Shown in pieces: positions 1 to 8,015 of a DNA stretch of 64,000 nt. Within the stretch, counting starts at the first letter, position 1. Each line of letters opens with the position of its first letter. Both the position numbers and the translations under genes were made by a program. The notes below the pieces were generated by a model. That model saw only the letters and a program-made list of their open reading frames with translations, was not told where the DNA came from and made no database searches. The DNA lies in contig NZ_JWLK01000006.1 in the NCBI RefSeq assembly GCF_000814005.1, forward strand, positions 352,263-416,262, read 5' to 3'. Source of the DNA: Ruegeria sp. ANG-S4 (GTDB taxonomy: Bacteria; Pseudomonadota; Alphaproteobacteria; Rhodobacterales; Rhodobacteraceae).

Positions 1-2
1 TA

Positions 3-1400
3 TTCTGGCGCGGTGCCACGCGCACGGGCGCATTGGTTGGTTTGAGCATCGGCTTTGGATTGTGGATCTACACCCTTTTGCTGCCCGGCATGGGCGGTGG
101 TCTCATACCCGTTTCAGTGATTGAAAACGGCCCCTTCGGCTGGGGTTTCCTCCGACCGCAAGCGCTGTTCGGCATCGAAGGAATCGATCCGATGGTGCAC
201 AGCGTGATGTGGTCGCTGTCACTGAATACGATCGGGTTTTGCGTTGCATCGCTGCTGAGCTTTCCAAGCCCGCTGGAGCGATTGCAGGGCGCCCAGTTCG
301 TTAACGTCTTTGATCATTCGGTAGCGCCGCAAGGATGGACGGGCTCCGTTGCGCAAAGCGAAGACCTGATGATCATGACGCAGCGTATTTTGGGCACCGT
401 GCCTGCGCAGGAATTCTTTCAGGCCGAAGCCGAACGCCAAAACGGTCGACCGGGGCGATTGCCGGAACCGACGCCCGGTTTCTTGCAGCGGCTGGAACGC
501 GAACTCAGCGGTTCGGTTGGTGCAGCCACAGCCCATGCGATGATCGGCCAGATCGTAGGCGGATCGTCCGTATCGGTCGAAGACCTGCTGGCGGTGGCTG
601 ATGAATCCGCTCAGTTGCTGGAATATTCCAGCCAATTGGAGGAAAAGTCGGCGGAATTGACGCGCACCGCACGCAAGTTGCGCGAGGCGAACACGAAATT
701 GACGCAAGTCTCGGCACAAAAGGACGATTTCCTAAGCCAGGTGAGCCACGAATTGCGCACGCCCATGACGTCAATCCGGGCCTTTTCCGAGATTATGCGT
801 GATGCAGACGACCTGAGCGCGGACGACCAGATCCGCTATGCCGCGATCATCCACGACGAGGCGCTGCGTCTTACGCGTGTGCTTGACGACCTACTGGACC
901 TGAGCGTTCTGGAAAGCGGGCAGGTCAGTTTGAATGTGGGCGATGGCAGCCTTAAATCGGTTCTTGATCGCGCGGTATCCAGCGCCCTGGCTGGGGGAGA
1001 CGGCAGCTTGATTGTAAGGCGGGTTCGCCCCTCCGAACGGATTCAGCTGCACACGGATTTGGATCGGCTTGGGCAGGTCTTTATCAATCTTATCTCCAAT
1101 GCACAGAAGTATTGCGACGCGCTTGAGCCCGTGTTGACCATCTCGACCCATGATGTGGGGGGGCAGGTCGTCATAGACTTTGTCGACAACGGGAGCGGTA
1201 TCCCGCCCGAGGCGCAATCCATGGTGTTCGAGAAGTTCGCCCGAGTAGGCTCGGACAAGGCGGGCGGGGCTGGTCTGGGGCTGGCGATCTGCCGTGAAAT
1301 CATGCAGCGCCTGGGTGGCGACATCACCTACTTGCCAGGGCAGGGCGGTGCAGGCTTCCGCCTCAGTCTACCCTTGGCTTACCGCCAGGCGGCCCAATAG
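3..1400 (+). CDS. Hybrid transporter-like sensor histidine kinase, 3' part (CbrA-like)
   Basis: The reading frame is open to the window edge; in-frame codons before the first possible start (TTG at 33) fit a sodium:solute symporter helix, so the 5' end is missing. The visible part has two or three hydrophobic segments in the first 80 residues, then a soluble linker, a short coiled coil (about residues 200-230 from TTG 33) and a kinase core. The HisKA box reads SHELRTPM with the phospho-accepting His near residue 239. The N box (NLISNAQKY), the G1 box (DNGSGIP) and the GLGLAICREI stretch form the HATPase_c domain. The order symporter-linker-HisKA-HATPase resembles CbrA-type kinases, which sense metabolites and phosphorylate a response regulator. 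No regulator is visible here. The substrate cannot be told from this fragment. Confidence 0.88.
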   Translation, partial: FWRGATRTGALVGLSIGFGLWIYTLLLPGMGGGLIPVSVIENGPFGWGFLRPQALFGIEGIDPMVHSVMWSLSLNTIGFCVASLLSFPSPLERLQGAQFVNVFDHSVAPQGWTGSVAQSEDLMIMTQRILGTVPAQEFFQAEAERQNGRPGRLPEPTPGFLQRLERELSGSVGAATAHAMIGQIVGGSSVSVEDLLAVADESAQLLEYSSQLEEKSAELTRTARKLREANTKLTQVSAQKDDFLSQVSHELRTPMTSIRAFSEIMRDADDLSADDQIRYAAIIHDEALRLTRVLDDLLDLSVLESGQVSLNVGDGSLKSVLDRAVSSALAGGDGSLIVRRVRPSERIQLHTDLDRLGQVFINLISNAQKYCDALEPVLTISTHDVGGQVVIDFVDNGSGIPPEAQSMVFEKFARVGSDKAGGAGLGLAICREIMQRLGGDITYLPGQGGAGFRLSLPLAYRQAAQ

Positions 1401-1475
1401 CACGGCCATAAAGAAAATCGTAACTGTCGCCGGGCTACATCTTTGTTCAACGGAAAAAAACGGCGGCTTGATGCC

Positions 1476-2573
1476 ATGAATCAGCAGGTCAATTCGGCCT
1501 TGGCGCGCAAACTCTCAGCCGGACAAGACATGGCCGTATCCAACGGTCGTTCGGTGCTGCGCGCGTTTCGTCTGGCTTTGGCGCGGGCTGCAGATGAATG
1601 CCTGAACCTGCCTCTGGCCGTGATCGGCGCAAAACAAACGCTGCGCGCGCCAACTGACCTTGACAAAGTGATCAGCGATGACTGGCTGTTGCTGGTGTTC
1701 GCTTCAGAGTCCGGGACAGCGGCAATCTGCCTGGATCCGGGCTGTGTTTCCGCCATCGTCCAAATGCAGACCATTGGTCAGGTCGCGGCAGCGCCGCCGA
1801 ACCCAAGGCAGCTGACCGACACGGATGCCGCCATGAGCCTTCCGTTGATCGAGGACATGCTGAACCGGGCACAAACTCTGGTCGATGGTCCGCAAGATCC
1901 GGTCAGCTTGTCCGGACTGGCCTTTGCGTCACGGGTTCCCGATCGGCGCAGCGTTGGTCTGGCCCTGACAGAAGATAATTATACGGTGTTCGACTTGACG
2001 GTCGAAATCGCTGGGGGTGCGCGGCAGGGGCAGATTTGCGCTCTGCTCCCAAACTCGCCTGAAGCCGAAAGCGCCCTTGCCGATGATACGGCCATGAAAG
2101 GACCCAATCTGGATCAAGCGGCGGGCGCAATACGCGCGGAATTGCACAGCGTAACCTGCCGGATGTCGCTGCCACTTGCCAAGCTGTCCGAGTTGCAGGT
2201 GGGCGACGTGCTTCCGTTGACGGGTGCCCGTCTGGACAGGACTGAAATCACCACAATCGACGGTACACGCACAGCGGTTGGGCGGCTTGGCCAATGCGGC
2301 GGAATGCGGGCGGTTCGGATCAATGAACAGATGTCACTGCCCGAGTTGACTGACGCAAGCCGTCACGAGTTCAAAGAAAACGAGACCCGAGCCCATCCGG
2401 CAGATTTGGAGGTCGATATCATCCCGCCCGATGAACCCACCCCGCAGGAACCGTCGGAAATTGTGCCTTTAGACCAAAGCGCGGTAAACTACGTGAATTC
2501 GGACAAAATGGTTGCGGAAATTTCCGAACTGGCCGGGTTAAAGGATCGTACAGACGATTCCAATTTCGCCTGA
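1476..2573 (+). CDS. Orphan FliM/FliN (SpoA) C-terminal domain protein
   Basis: 365 residues. The only recognisable domain lies at about residues 220-290, where LHSVTCRMSLPLAKLSEL, GDVLPL and GRLGQCGGMRAVRI match the SpoA fold of FliM/FliN/YscQ switch-complex proteins. The N-terminal half has no FliM CheY-binding motif that I can see. The tail (after about residue 300) is acidic and proline-containing, probably disordered. No other flagellar or secretion gene is in the window, so a role in the motor switch is inference. It follows the hybrid kinase by 75 bp on the same strand and may be co-transcribed. An upstream TTG at 1443 is in frame, but ATG 1476 is preferred; neither has a strong ribosome-binding site. 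Confidence 0.7.
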   Translation: MNQQVNSALARKLSAGQDMAVSNGRSVLRAFRLALARAADECLNLPLAVIGAKQTLRAPTDLDKVISDDWLLLVFASESGTAAICLDPGCVSAIVQMQTIGQVAAAPPNPRQLTDTDAAMSLPLIEDMLNRAQTLVDGPQDPVSLSGLAFASRVPDRRSVGLALTEDNYTVFDLTVEIAGGARQGQICALLPNSPEAESALADDTAMKGPNLDQAAGAIRAELHSVTCRMSLPLAKLSELQVGDVLPLTGARLDRTEITTIDGTRTAVGRLGQCGGMRAVRINEQMSLPELTDASRHEFKENETRAHPADLEVDIIPPDEPTPQEPSEIVPLDQSAVNYVNSDKMVAEISELAGLKDRTDDSNFA

Positions 2574-2682
2574 TTTCGAAGGCTTCGATCCCGAGATGGC
2601 CCAGCATTCGCCCGTGCAGATTTGGGAGCTTGGCCCGTCGCCCATCGGATATTGCTTTGACCCTGCACAATAAACCTGAGAA

Positions 2683-3114
2683 TTACTCTGGCGTGCCGCT
2701 AAGCTGTTCCAGCGTTGGGCGCAAGCCATCCAGCGCGTATCCGGCCCTGCCAGTCGCATCCAATATCTCTTCGGCGCTCATTTGGTCGCACTGCCCCAAA
2801 GCCCAAACAACCGAACATCGCGTCCCCGAGGCGCAGTAGGCCAGGACAGGCCCCGAGCAGCTCTCGGCCAAATCCTTTTGGCGGGCCACGTTCTCTGGCG
2901 TCATCGTTTGATGCGTAAGTTCCAAAACCTCGTATTCCATCCCCGCGGCCCGAACCGCGTCGCCAATGGCGTCGGATTGCATGTCGAAGGGGACCTCGGC
3001 GTTGGGTCGGTTGCAGATTACCTTGACGAAACCTGCCTCGGCGATGGCTGGCACGTCCTCAACTGTGATCTGCGGTGAGACGGCATAGCGGGGTGTGATC
3101 GGGCGAATCTCCAT
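2683..3114 (-). CDS. TIGR01244/DUF442 sulfur transferase-phosphatase family protein
   Basis: 143 residues, the usual size of the DUF442 (beta-lactamase hydrolase-like phosphatase) family. The active-site loop AYCASGTRC has two cysteines (C94 and C100) around an SGTR turn, as in rhodanese/dual-specificity phosphatase-like P-loops. In other bacteria this domain is found fused to or next to the Blh persulfide dioxygenase and takes part in sulfane-sulfur transfer. Here it is the last gene of a minus-strand operon after the metallo-hydrolase at 4011 and the two YeeE/YedE-like proteins, 9 bp from its neighbour. This context supports a role in sulfide or persulfide handling. The exact reaction is not shown by the sequence. 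Confidence 0.8.
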   Translation of the reverse strand: MEIRPITPRYAVSPQITVEDVPAIAEAGFVKVICNRPNAEVPFDMQSDAIGDAVRAAGMEYEVLELTHQTMTPENVARQKDLAESCSGPVLAYCASGTRCSVVWALGQCDQMSAEEILDATGRAGYALDGLRPTLEQLSGTPE

Positions 3115-3123
3115 GGCAATTGA

Positions 3124-3555
3124 TTAGGGCGCATTGGCCACTCTGTCCAGTTGCGCCCCCAGTGTTGGCGCGGCCACCATGCCGGCCACCATCGCGATCA
3201 GAAAGACAAACCCGTTCAACCCGCCATAGCTGAGTGAGGCCAGTGCCGGACCGGGGCACAATCCTGCCAATGCCCAACCTACGCCAAAGAGCCCCGAGCC
3301 AACGACAAGCCGCCGGTCAATCCCGGATGCGACCGGGGCGGGGAATTGCCCGCCGGCGATTGGCCTTCGGTTACGTGTCAATCGCCAGGCCAGCAGCATG
3401 GGCAGAATTGCGCCGCCCATCACAAAGGCAAGCGTGGGGTCCCAGTTGCCAAAGACATCCAGCCAACCTTGTACTTTTAGTGTGTCTGTCATGCCCGAGA
3501 TCAAAAGGCCTGTGCCAAACAGCGCCCCGGCAACAAATGCAATCACGCCGCGCAT
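3124..3555 (-). CDS. YeeE/YedE-like membrane protein, second half-transporter (DUF6691-like)
   Basis: 143 residues with about four hydrophobic segments. The glycine-rich motifs FGTGLLISGMTD and WALAGLCPGPAL are typical of YeeE/YedE transporters, which move thiosulfate or other sulfur species; the Cys in the LCPGPA motif is conserved in that family. I chose the ATG at 3555 because its TGATG overlap with the stop of the upstream partner gene implies translational coupling. The longer in-frame extension to 3684 lies entirely inside the upstream gene and is not credible. Together with the gene at 3555-3983 it makes a split YeeE/YedE pair, probably acting as one transporter in the inner membrane. 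Confidence 0.85.
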   Translation of the reverse strand: MRGVIAFVAGALFGTGLLISGMTDTLKVQGWLDVFGNWDPTLAFVMGGAILPMLLAWRLTRNRRPIAGGQFPAPVASGIDRRLVVGSGLFGVGWALAGLCPGPALASLSYGGLNGFVFLIAMVAGMVAAPTLGAQLDRVANAP

Positions 3556-3983
3556 CAAATCACGCTCCAGACATGCCGCAACAGTGTCATTGTGACGGCG
3601 CCGCTCGAAATGAACACCAAGGTGGCGACAATTCCACGCCGCGAGAAGCGAGAGATTCCGCAGACACCGTGCCCAGACGTGCACCCATTGGCGATACGCG
3701 TTCCAACGCCGACCAACAATCCCGCAACAATCCCGATGGCGACACTGCCGGTCAGATGCGTCTGCGTCTCGGGTGCGATGAGAGGACGCAGCAACATCGG
3801 CGTTCCGATCAGGCCACAGATGAAAACAAGGCGCTCAAACTGAACGTCGCGCGGGGCGGGGCTGAACAACCCGCCCAGAATGCCGCTGGCCCCCATTATG
3901 CGGCCATTGCCCAACAAGAATACTGCGGCCCCACAGCCGATCATAAGGCCGCCAATCAAGCCCCAAACCCATTCCACTTGCAT
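3555..3983 (-). CDS. YeeE/YedE-like membrane protein, first half-transporter
   Basis: 142 residues with four likely membrane helices. The motifs LIGGLMIGCGAAVFLLGNGRI and GTRIANGCTSGHGVCGISR are hallmarks of YeeE/YedE family sulfur transporters; the two cysteines of the GCTSGHGVCG loop are conserved. Single-domain pairs like this one often accompany a Blh/ETHE1-like persulfide dioxygenase and a BigR/SqrR-type regulator in alphaproteobacteria. It sits 27 bp after the metallo-hydrolase gene and overlaps the second half-transporter by one base. Role by family: import or export of sulfite, thiosulfate or sulfane sulfur. The substrate is inference. Confidence 0.87.
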   Translation of the reverse strand: MQVEWVWGLIGGLMIGCGAAVFLLGNGRIMGASGILGGLFSPAPRDVQFERLVFICGLIGTPMLLRPLIAPETQTHLTGSVAIGIVAGLLVGVGTRIANGCTSGHGVCGISRFSRRGIVATLVFISSGAVTMTLLRHVWSVI

Positions 3984-4010
3984 GTTAATGTCCTTTGGTC
4001 GCCGTACGTT

Positions 4011-4874
4011 CTACAGTTTGTTCACTGGGATTTTCAGCATGACGTCGCCCTGCTCATCAGCAGGCGGCATTTGTCCTGCCCGCATGTTTACCTGCAGCGA
4101 TGGCAAGATCAGGCGCGGCATGGCCAGCGTCGCATCACGCGCGTCTCGCATCTCTACAAATTCTTCGATACTGCGGCCTTGCCCGATGTGGATGTTGAGG
4201 GCCTTCTGTTCGCCCACTGTCGTCTCCCACGCGTATTCGTCCCGTCCAGGGGCCTTATAGTCGTGCCCAACGTAAATCCGCGTTTCGTCGGGCAGGGCCA
4301 GAATCTTTTGTATCGACTCAAACAGCGTGGCCGAAGAGCCGCCCGGAAAGTCGCAGCGGGCGGTTCCAAAGTCGGGCATAAACAGCGTGTCGCCAACAAA
4401 AGCTGCGTCCCCGATCACATAGGTCAGGCAGGCCGGGGTATGTCCGGGCGTGTGCAGGACGTCCCCACGCATTTGCCCGATGTGAAAGCTGTCGCCTTCG
4501 GAAAACAGCGCATCGAATTGGCTGCCATCGCGCTGAAACTCGGTACCTTCATTGAAGACTTTGCCGAAGGTGTCCTGGACCAGGACGATGTTTGCGCCAA
4601 TTCCGATTTTGCCCCCCAGTTCCTGCTGAAGGTAAGGGGCTGCCGAAAGGTGGTCGGCGTGAACGTGGCTTTCCAATATCCACTGCACGGTCAGGTCGTG
4701 GTCTTTCACATGCGCGATGACACGGTCCGCGGCCTGGGTTCCCGTACGCCCTGACGCGTGATCAAAGTCCAACACGCTGTCGATGATCGCACAGGCAGTA
4801 CCTTCCGGCTCCTGCGCGACGTAAGACACTGTGAATGTTTGCTCGTCAAAGAAAGCTGTCACTTTGGGGGTCAT
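4011..4874 (-). CDS. MBL-fold persulfide dioxygenase-like hydrolase (Blh/ETHE1 type)
   Basis: 287 residues. The metal-binding motif HVHADH (H70, H72, D74, H75) is followed by the later ligand segments HTPGHTPACLTY and GDTLFMPDFGTARCDFPGG. The latter matches persulfide dioxygenase/Blh-type metallo-hydrolases, which use one iron atom to oxidise glutathione persulfide to sulfite. It is the first gene of the four-gene minus-strand operon with the YeeE/YedE pair and the DUF442 protein, so the operon is best read as sulfide/persulfide detoxification in the cytoplasm. A strong ribosome-binding site (GGAGG) precedes ATG 4874. A possible SqrR/BigR-type operator lies about 30 bp upstream. No regulator gene for it is visible nearby. 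Confidence 0.88.
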   Translation of the reverse strand: MTPKVTAFFDEQTFTVSYVAQEPEGTACAIIDSVLDFDHASGRTGTQAADRVIAHVKDHDLTVQWILESHVHADHLSAAPYLQQELGGKIGIGANIVLVQDTFGKVFNEGTEFQRDGSQFDALFSEGDSFHIGQMRGDVLHTPGHTPACLTYVIGDAAFVGDTLFMPDFGTARCDFPGGSSATLFESIQKILALPDETRIYVGHDYKAPGRDEYAWETTVGEQKALNIHIGQGRSIEEFVEMRDARDATLAMPRLILPSLQVNMRAGQMPPADEQGDVMLKIPVNKL

Positions 4875-4900
4875 CGTGTCCTCCGCCCGGCCGATTTCAT

Positions 4901-4916
4901 ATTTCAGTAATGGAAT
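4901..4916. promoter_or_regulatory. Possible SqrR/BigR-type operator
   Basis: The sequence ATTT-N8-GAAT lies 27-42 bp upstream of the start codon of the persulfide dioxygenase-like gene. As I recall, the sulfide-responsive repressors SqrR/BigR bind an ATTC-N8-GAAT type site, which this matches in seven of eight positions. Its placement would suit repression of the sulfur operon. The call rests on one imperfect match and on context. Confidence 0.35.
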
Positions 4917-5030
4917 GTGAGCCGTTTTCCAATCTGCGAATTGATTTAGGTCATGGCATTTGCAACAATTCTTGCGTAACGATTAACCAAAGCGCAAGGC
5001 TTTGGCGAAATTACGCCGCCCCAGCCATAA

Positions 5031-5044
5031 AATGTCGCGACATT
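5031..5044. promoter_or_regulatory. Perfect 14-bp palindrome (AATGTCGCGACATT)
   Basis: A perfect dyad-symmetric 14-mer, 72 bp before the small gene at 5116 and about 160 bp before the divergent sulfur operon. Its size and symmetry fit a dimeric repressor site. I do not recognise the regulator. Confidence 0.35.
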
Positions 5045-5115
5045 CATGTATCCGCATGATGGTCTTAATCTCGTTACCTATATCTGGCAGTGTAACACCA
5101 AGTGGGAGGACGCAG

Positions 5116-5331
5116 ATGACAGCTCAAGATCTCTATTTCGAGGCGGAAAAGCTTGAACAAAAGCTGAATGGTGCCTGTCTGGATACGCGCTTGGCACTTC
5201 AACCCAGCCTCAGCCAGGTTATTGAAAGTATGCGCGCCAGCGGCGTTCAGATTCCTTCGCGGCTTCGTCGGTTGGACGCCGCCTTGTGCGAGGACGCGAT
5301 CGAAGCTCAGTTCGACAACATGCCCGTGTGA
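5116..5331 (+). CDS. Small conserved-type hypothetical protein
   Basis: 71 residues, largely helical by composition, with no membrane segment and no motif that I recognise. I chose ATG 5116 because the ribosome-binding site GGGAGGA lies 6 bp before it; the longer in-frame version from 5002 would run across the intergenic palindrome and has no such site. It converges with the small membrane protein gene at 5341 with a gap of only 9 bp. Function unknown. Confidence 0.65.
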   Translation: MTAQDLYFEAEKLEQKLNGACLDTRLALQPSLSQVIESMRASGVQIPSRLRRLDAALCEDAIEAQFDNMPV

Positions 5332-5340
5332 AGACGTTGG

Positions 5341-5559
5341 TCATCCAAAGGAAATACCCAGGATGACCAGCATCAAACCTATGACAGACAGAAACAACGA
5401 CGCCATGTTCCAGGGCAGGACGCCCTGAACTGCGGTCCGCAGTTCATCGTCGGACAACCCGGCTTTGCGCGCCTTCATTACGCGAAGAATGCACCAGACA
5501 AGCCCGACGAGCCCAGCAAGCGACAGGGCGGCCCCGCCCCAGACAATGATGTCGAACAT
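5341..5559 (-). CDS. Small two-helix inner-membrane protein
   Basis: 72 residues with an N-terminal hydrophobic helix (VWGGAALSLAGLVGLVWCIL), a basic cytoplasmic-type loop rich in Arg/Lys, and a second C-terminal helix (SLFLSVIGLMLVILGISF). The positive charges between the helices suggest both termini face the periplasm. Size and composition fit small conserved membrane proteins of Rhodobacterales. Function unknown; no operon partner. Confidence 0.7.
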   Translation of the reverse strand: MFDIIVWGGAALSLAGLVGLVWCILRVMKARKAGLSDDELRTAVQGVLPWNMASLFLSVIGLMLVILGISFG

Positions 5560-6016
5560 GGTCCCTCTCGGATGCCAAAAAAGGTTGGACCGCGATTAGC
5601 GGATTGCAGGTCAGGGCACAAGCCCGGCAACAGGATTGCTTGCTTGCGCTGACTGCGCGCGAGTTATATCGGACCCGTGCCCGCATCGCGGCGCGGTTTT
5701 GCGACTCACGCAGAAGGAAGCCATCATCAAAATTCAAGCTGCTGCCTGATACCGAACCAAATGGGTTCAGCCCCGCTTTTTCCAGGCGGTTCGTTGATAC
5801 GCGGGATGGTCAACAAAATACGCATGCAGTCAATAGAATGAAACTTAACCCCAAGCAGACCTTCGACTGCGGCCAATCGATCTCTCAAGGATCGGCAACA
5901 AGACCAGTCAGTCGCAGGTTCATTGTGCGGCTCAAAAACGGCCAGTATGAAACTGCTTGCAGGTGACCAAAAATATCTTAGCAATACGCTTGAACAAGAC
6001 ACCAGAGGACGAGCCG
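5560..6016. other. Intergenic region, no gene seen
   Basis: About 450 bp between the small membrane protein and the gapR-like gene. Open frames exist on both strands but their translations are Arg/Ser/Pro-rich and lack ribosome-binding sites, so I regard them as chance. It presumably carries the gapR promoter. Confidence 0.5.
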
Positions 6017-6274
6017 TTGGATCAAGAAACGCAATCCGAGAATTACAAAGTCACAGCCGGTGAGTTGCGCCAGTTCGTGGAACGCATCGAGCGGCTGGAG
6101 GCCGAGAAGAAAGATATCGGCGAACAGATCAAAGAGGTGAAAGCCGAAGCCAAGGCTCGGGGCTACGACGTTCGGGTGCTCACAAAGCTGATTGCCATCC
6201 GCAAGCGCGACAAGGATGACATCGCAGAGGAAGAGGCCGTACTTGAGATGTATAAAGAAGCCTTGGGGATGTGA
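6017..6274 (+). CDS. gapR: GapR family DNA-binding protein (DUF2312)
   Basis: 85 residues. The core ELRQFVERIERLEAEKKDI followed by AEAKARGYDVRVLTKLIAIRKRDKDD and the ending YKEALGM is the full DUF2312/GapR signature. GapR is a small alphaproteobacterial nucleoid protein that clamps overtwisted DNA and assists replication and topoisomerases; in Caulobacter it is essential. I chose the TTG at 6017 because a good ribosome-binding site (GAGGAC) lies 7 bp upstream and the resulting N-terminus fits relatives; an in-frame upstream TTG at 5957 and GTG at 5963 would add up to 20 residues. It stands alone on the plus strand. Confidence 0.9.
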   Translation: MDQETQSENYKVTAGELRQFVERIERLEAEKKDIGEQIKEVKAEAKARGYDVRVLTKLIAIRKRDKDDIAEEEAVLEMYKEALGM

Positions 6275-6597
6275 CCGCCTGAGAGATTTGGCGCTGGCCG
6301 TCGATCGACGTGTTCGCTCCTTAAACTCTCTTGCCTGCGCGCGTTGTGTGAACCCAGGGCGTACATTCGCGCGATCGGCATAATGCCGATGCCGCTGTCC
6401 GGCGAATTCGGCACACGAAATACGGGGCGGTTGCACGCGCAGGTCAGGCGGGCCCGATCTGCGCGCGGTACAAAAGTCATCCGGTCTAACGATTGGTCCG
6501 AAACCCGAGCGTTTTTATCCAAAAAATCTTCGATGGCGCACAGAAAATTGCAAAACTACGCCTGCGTTTAAAGGCCCAGAGTATTTCTGCCCCCGCT
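6275..6597. other. Intergenic region, no gene seen
   Basis: About 320 bp between gapR and the convergent gene at 6598. Only short Arg-rich open frames are present and no clear terminator hairpin with a T run was found. Confidence 0.5.
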
Positions 6598-7473
6598 TTA
6601 TGGTTTTAGAAACCGAACGTCTGACATGGTTTGCAGGACATCCATGTCCTGTTCGTAAAGCTCGTTGAATGCCGCGATAATGTCGTCATTCCACCCGGGC
6701 AGGTCCAATTCTTCTTCGATCGCCTCTGGAAGAGCATAGGTTTCAAAAATCCGGCTGAGTTCCAACCGGGTGTCGGCATCGATAGGCACCGGTCGTTCTG
6801 CGGTCAATGCCTCTATCTCTGCGCGGCCCGCCTCGGAAACCAAAGAGGAAAGCAAAGCATACTCACCGTTCAGCGGCGTATTGTCCGGCAGCGCGGCCAT
6901 AGCGCGTGCAATATCACCCCAGATCAGCGGAGAGTCCTCATTGCGCCACAGCGTGATGCGCACATCCGGAGCCAGATCGCGGATATTGTCGATCAACGTG
7001 AGCCAACTGAGACAGCTCAGATCAGTTTCGGCCAGAACGCGTTGTCGATCAGCATCGGTCTGCGCCATGACGGCCATTGGAATGAAACTGCCCGGATTGC
7101 GCAGACCAAGGAACAGCTCGATTGGCATTCCTTCAAAAGCGTCCTCCATGAACGCGACACGCTCGCCCGCCAACGGGTAGAATTGACCGTCCATGATAGA
7201 GGTCTGGATGGGGCCCAAATATCCAGGGTTTGTCAGGATCGTGCGGGTCACGGTTTTGTCGTTGGGAACAAGATCCATGAAACTGCTGCGCAAGATTTCG
7301 CGATTTGAACCATGGTCCCGCTCATTCAGCGCTGTCCGGAACTGTCGCCGGAACACGCGGGCGCCCCAGAAGGCAACGCTATGGTTACTCATCGCCTCCG
7401 CATTGTCTCTCAAAAGACCAAAAATCCGGTCTTCATCCGTAAAAGCAACACCGGCATGGATGACGACCTGCAT
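6598..7473 (-). CDS. Conserved-type hypothetical protein, possibly sulfotransferase-like
   Basis: 291 residues with even, coding-like composition and no signal peptide or membrane segment. It starts MQVVIHAGVAFTDEDRIF, a hydrophobic strand ending in a His-Ala-Gly turn that recalls the opening strand and loop of sulfotransferase-like proteins (IIVHCGVHKT), but the usual P-loop Lys/Thr pattern is not present, so enzymatic activity is doubtful. The middle part (LFLGLRNPGSFIP) also resembles the RNP segment of such proteins. Monocistronic, between gapR and the tRNA-Thr gene. I do not recognise a precise family. Confidence 0.6.
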   Translation of the reverse strand: MQVVIHAGVAFTDEDRIFGLLRDNAEAMSNHSVAFWGARVFRRQFRTALNERDHGSNREILRSSFMDLVPNDKTVTRTILTNPGYLGPIQTSIMDGQFYPLAGERVAFMEDAFEGMPIELFLGLRNPGSFIPMAVMAQTDADRQRVLAETDLSCLSWLTLIDNIRDLAPDVRITLWRNEDSPLIWGDIARAMAALPDNTPLNGEYALLSSLVSEAGRAEIEALTAERPVPIDADTRLELSRIFETYALPEAIEEELDLPGWNDDIIAAFNELYEQDMDVLQTMSDVRFLKP

Positions 7474-7654
7474 GATCTGATTTGCCTTCGCGTTCTTGTG
7501 CCTTTAGCCGGGGTTACAGCCTGCGGCAGACACAGTCAAATCATGCGCAACGCGATCCACTGTCTGGATTGGACAGGGAAATTGCGGTCACACGGTATCA
7601 CCATGAATTTTCAGGCTTGCAGTCCGAGTTCCGAACCAGTAAGCGACTGCCTGT

Positions 7655-7730
7655 GCCCCTATAGCTCAGCTGGTAGAGCAACTGATTTGTAATCAGTAGG
7701 TCCGCGGTTCGAGTCCGTGTGGGGGCACCA
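7655..7730 (+). tRNA. tRNA-Thr (anticodon TGT)
   Basis: A 76-nt cloverleaf with CCA encoded. Acceptor arms GCCCCTA and TGGGGGC pair (one G-T), the D arm contains AGCTCAGCTGGTAGAGC, the anticodon stem is CTGAT/ATCAG around TTTGTAA giving anticodon TGT, and the T arm holds GGTTCGAGTCC. It marks the left edge of the accessory region; tRNA 3' ends are common integration sites, but I found no second copy of the 3' end downstream. Confidence 0.97.
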
Positions 7731-8015
7731 TCTAACCTATTGTTAAAGAACCGTTAATTCAGTTGGCGGGTGTCGGCTATAATAGCTGGGACGAGCCGGG
7801 GGCCGCAGAGGGGCCGCTTTCAAATGCGTCCAGCTTCTTTTGCTATCGGCGAATCTCAAGCTATGCCCGAATACACAAGTTAATGCATCTCAAGCGGTAT
7901 CACTCATTTTAGAGCGAGCGCATTATCTCAATTGCTGATCTGCTGGCACTGGAAGTCCCGAACGGCCGAAGCTACTACTGAAACAACCACACGATGAATT
8001 TAAGTGAGATGGTTT

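Noticed and set aside
3234..4754. Long plus-strand frame (506 codons) across the sulfur operon
   Set aside because: It is antisense to four well-supported genes, its translation is low-quality (Arg/Gln/His-rich) and it has no ribosome-binding site.
7779..7784. Perfect TATAAT after tRNA-Thr, considered as a promoter for a small RNA
   Set aside because: Possible -35 boxes are badly spaced or poor; no transcript structure or terminator follows.
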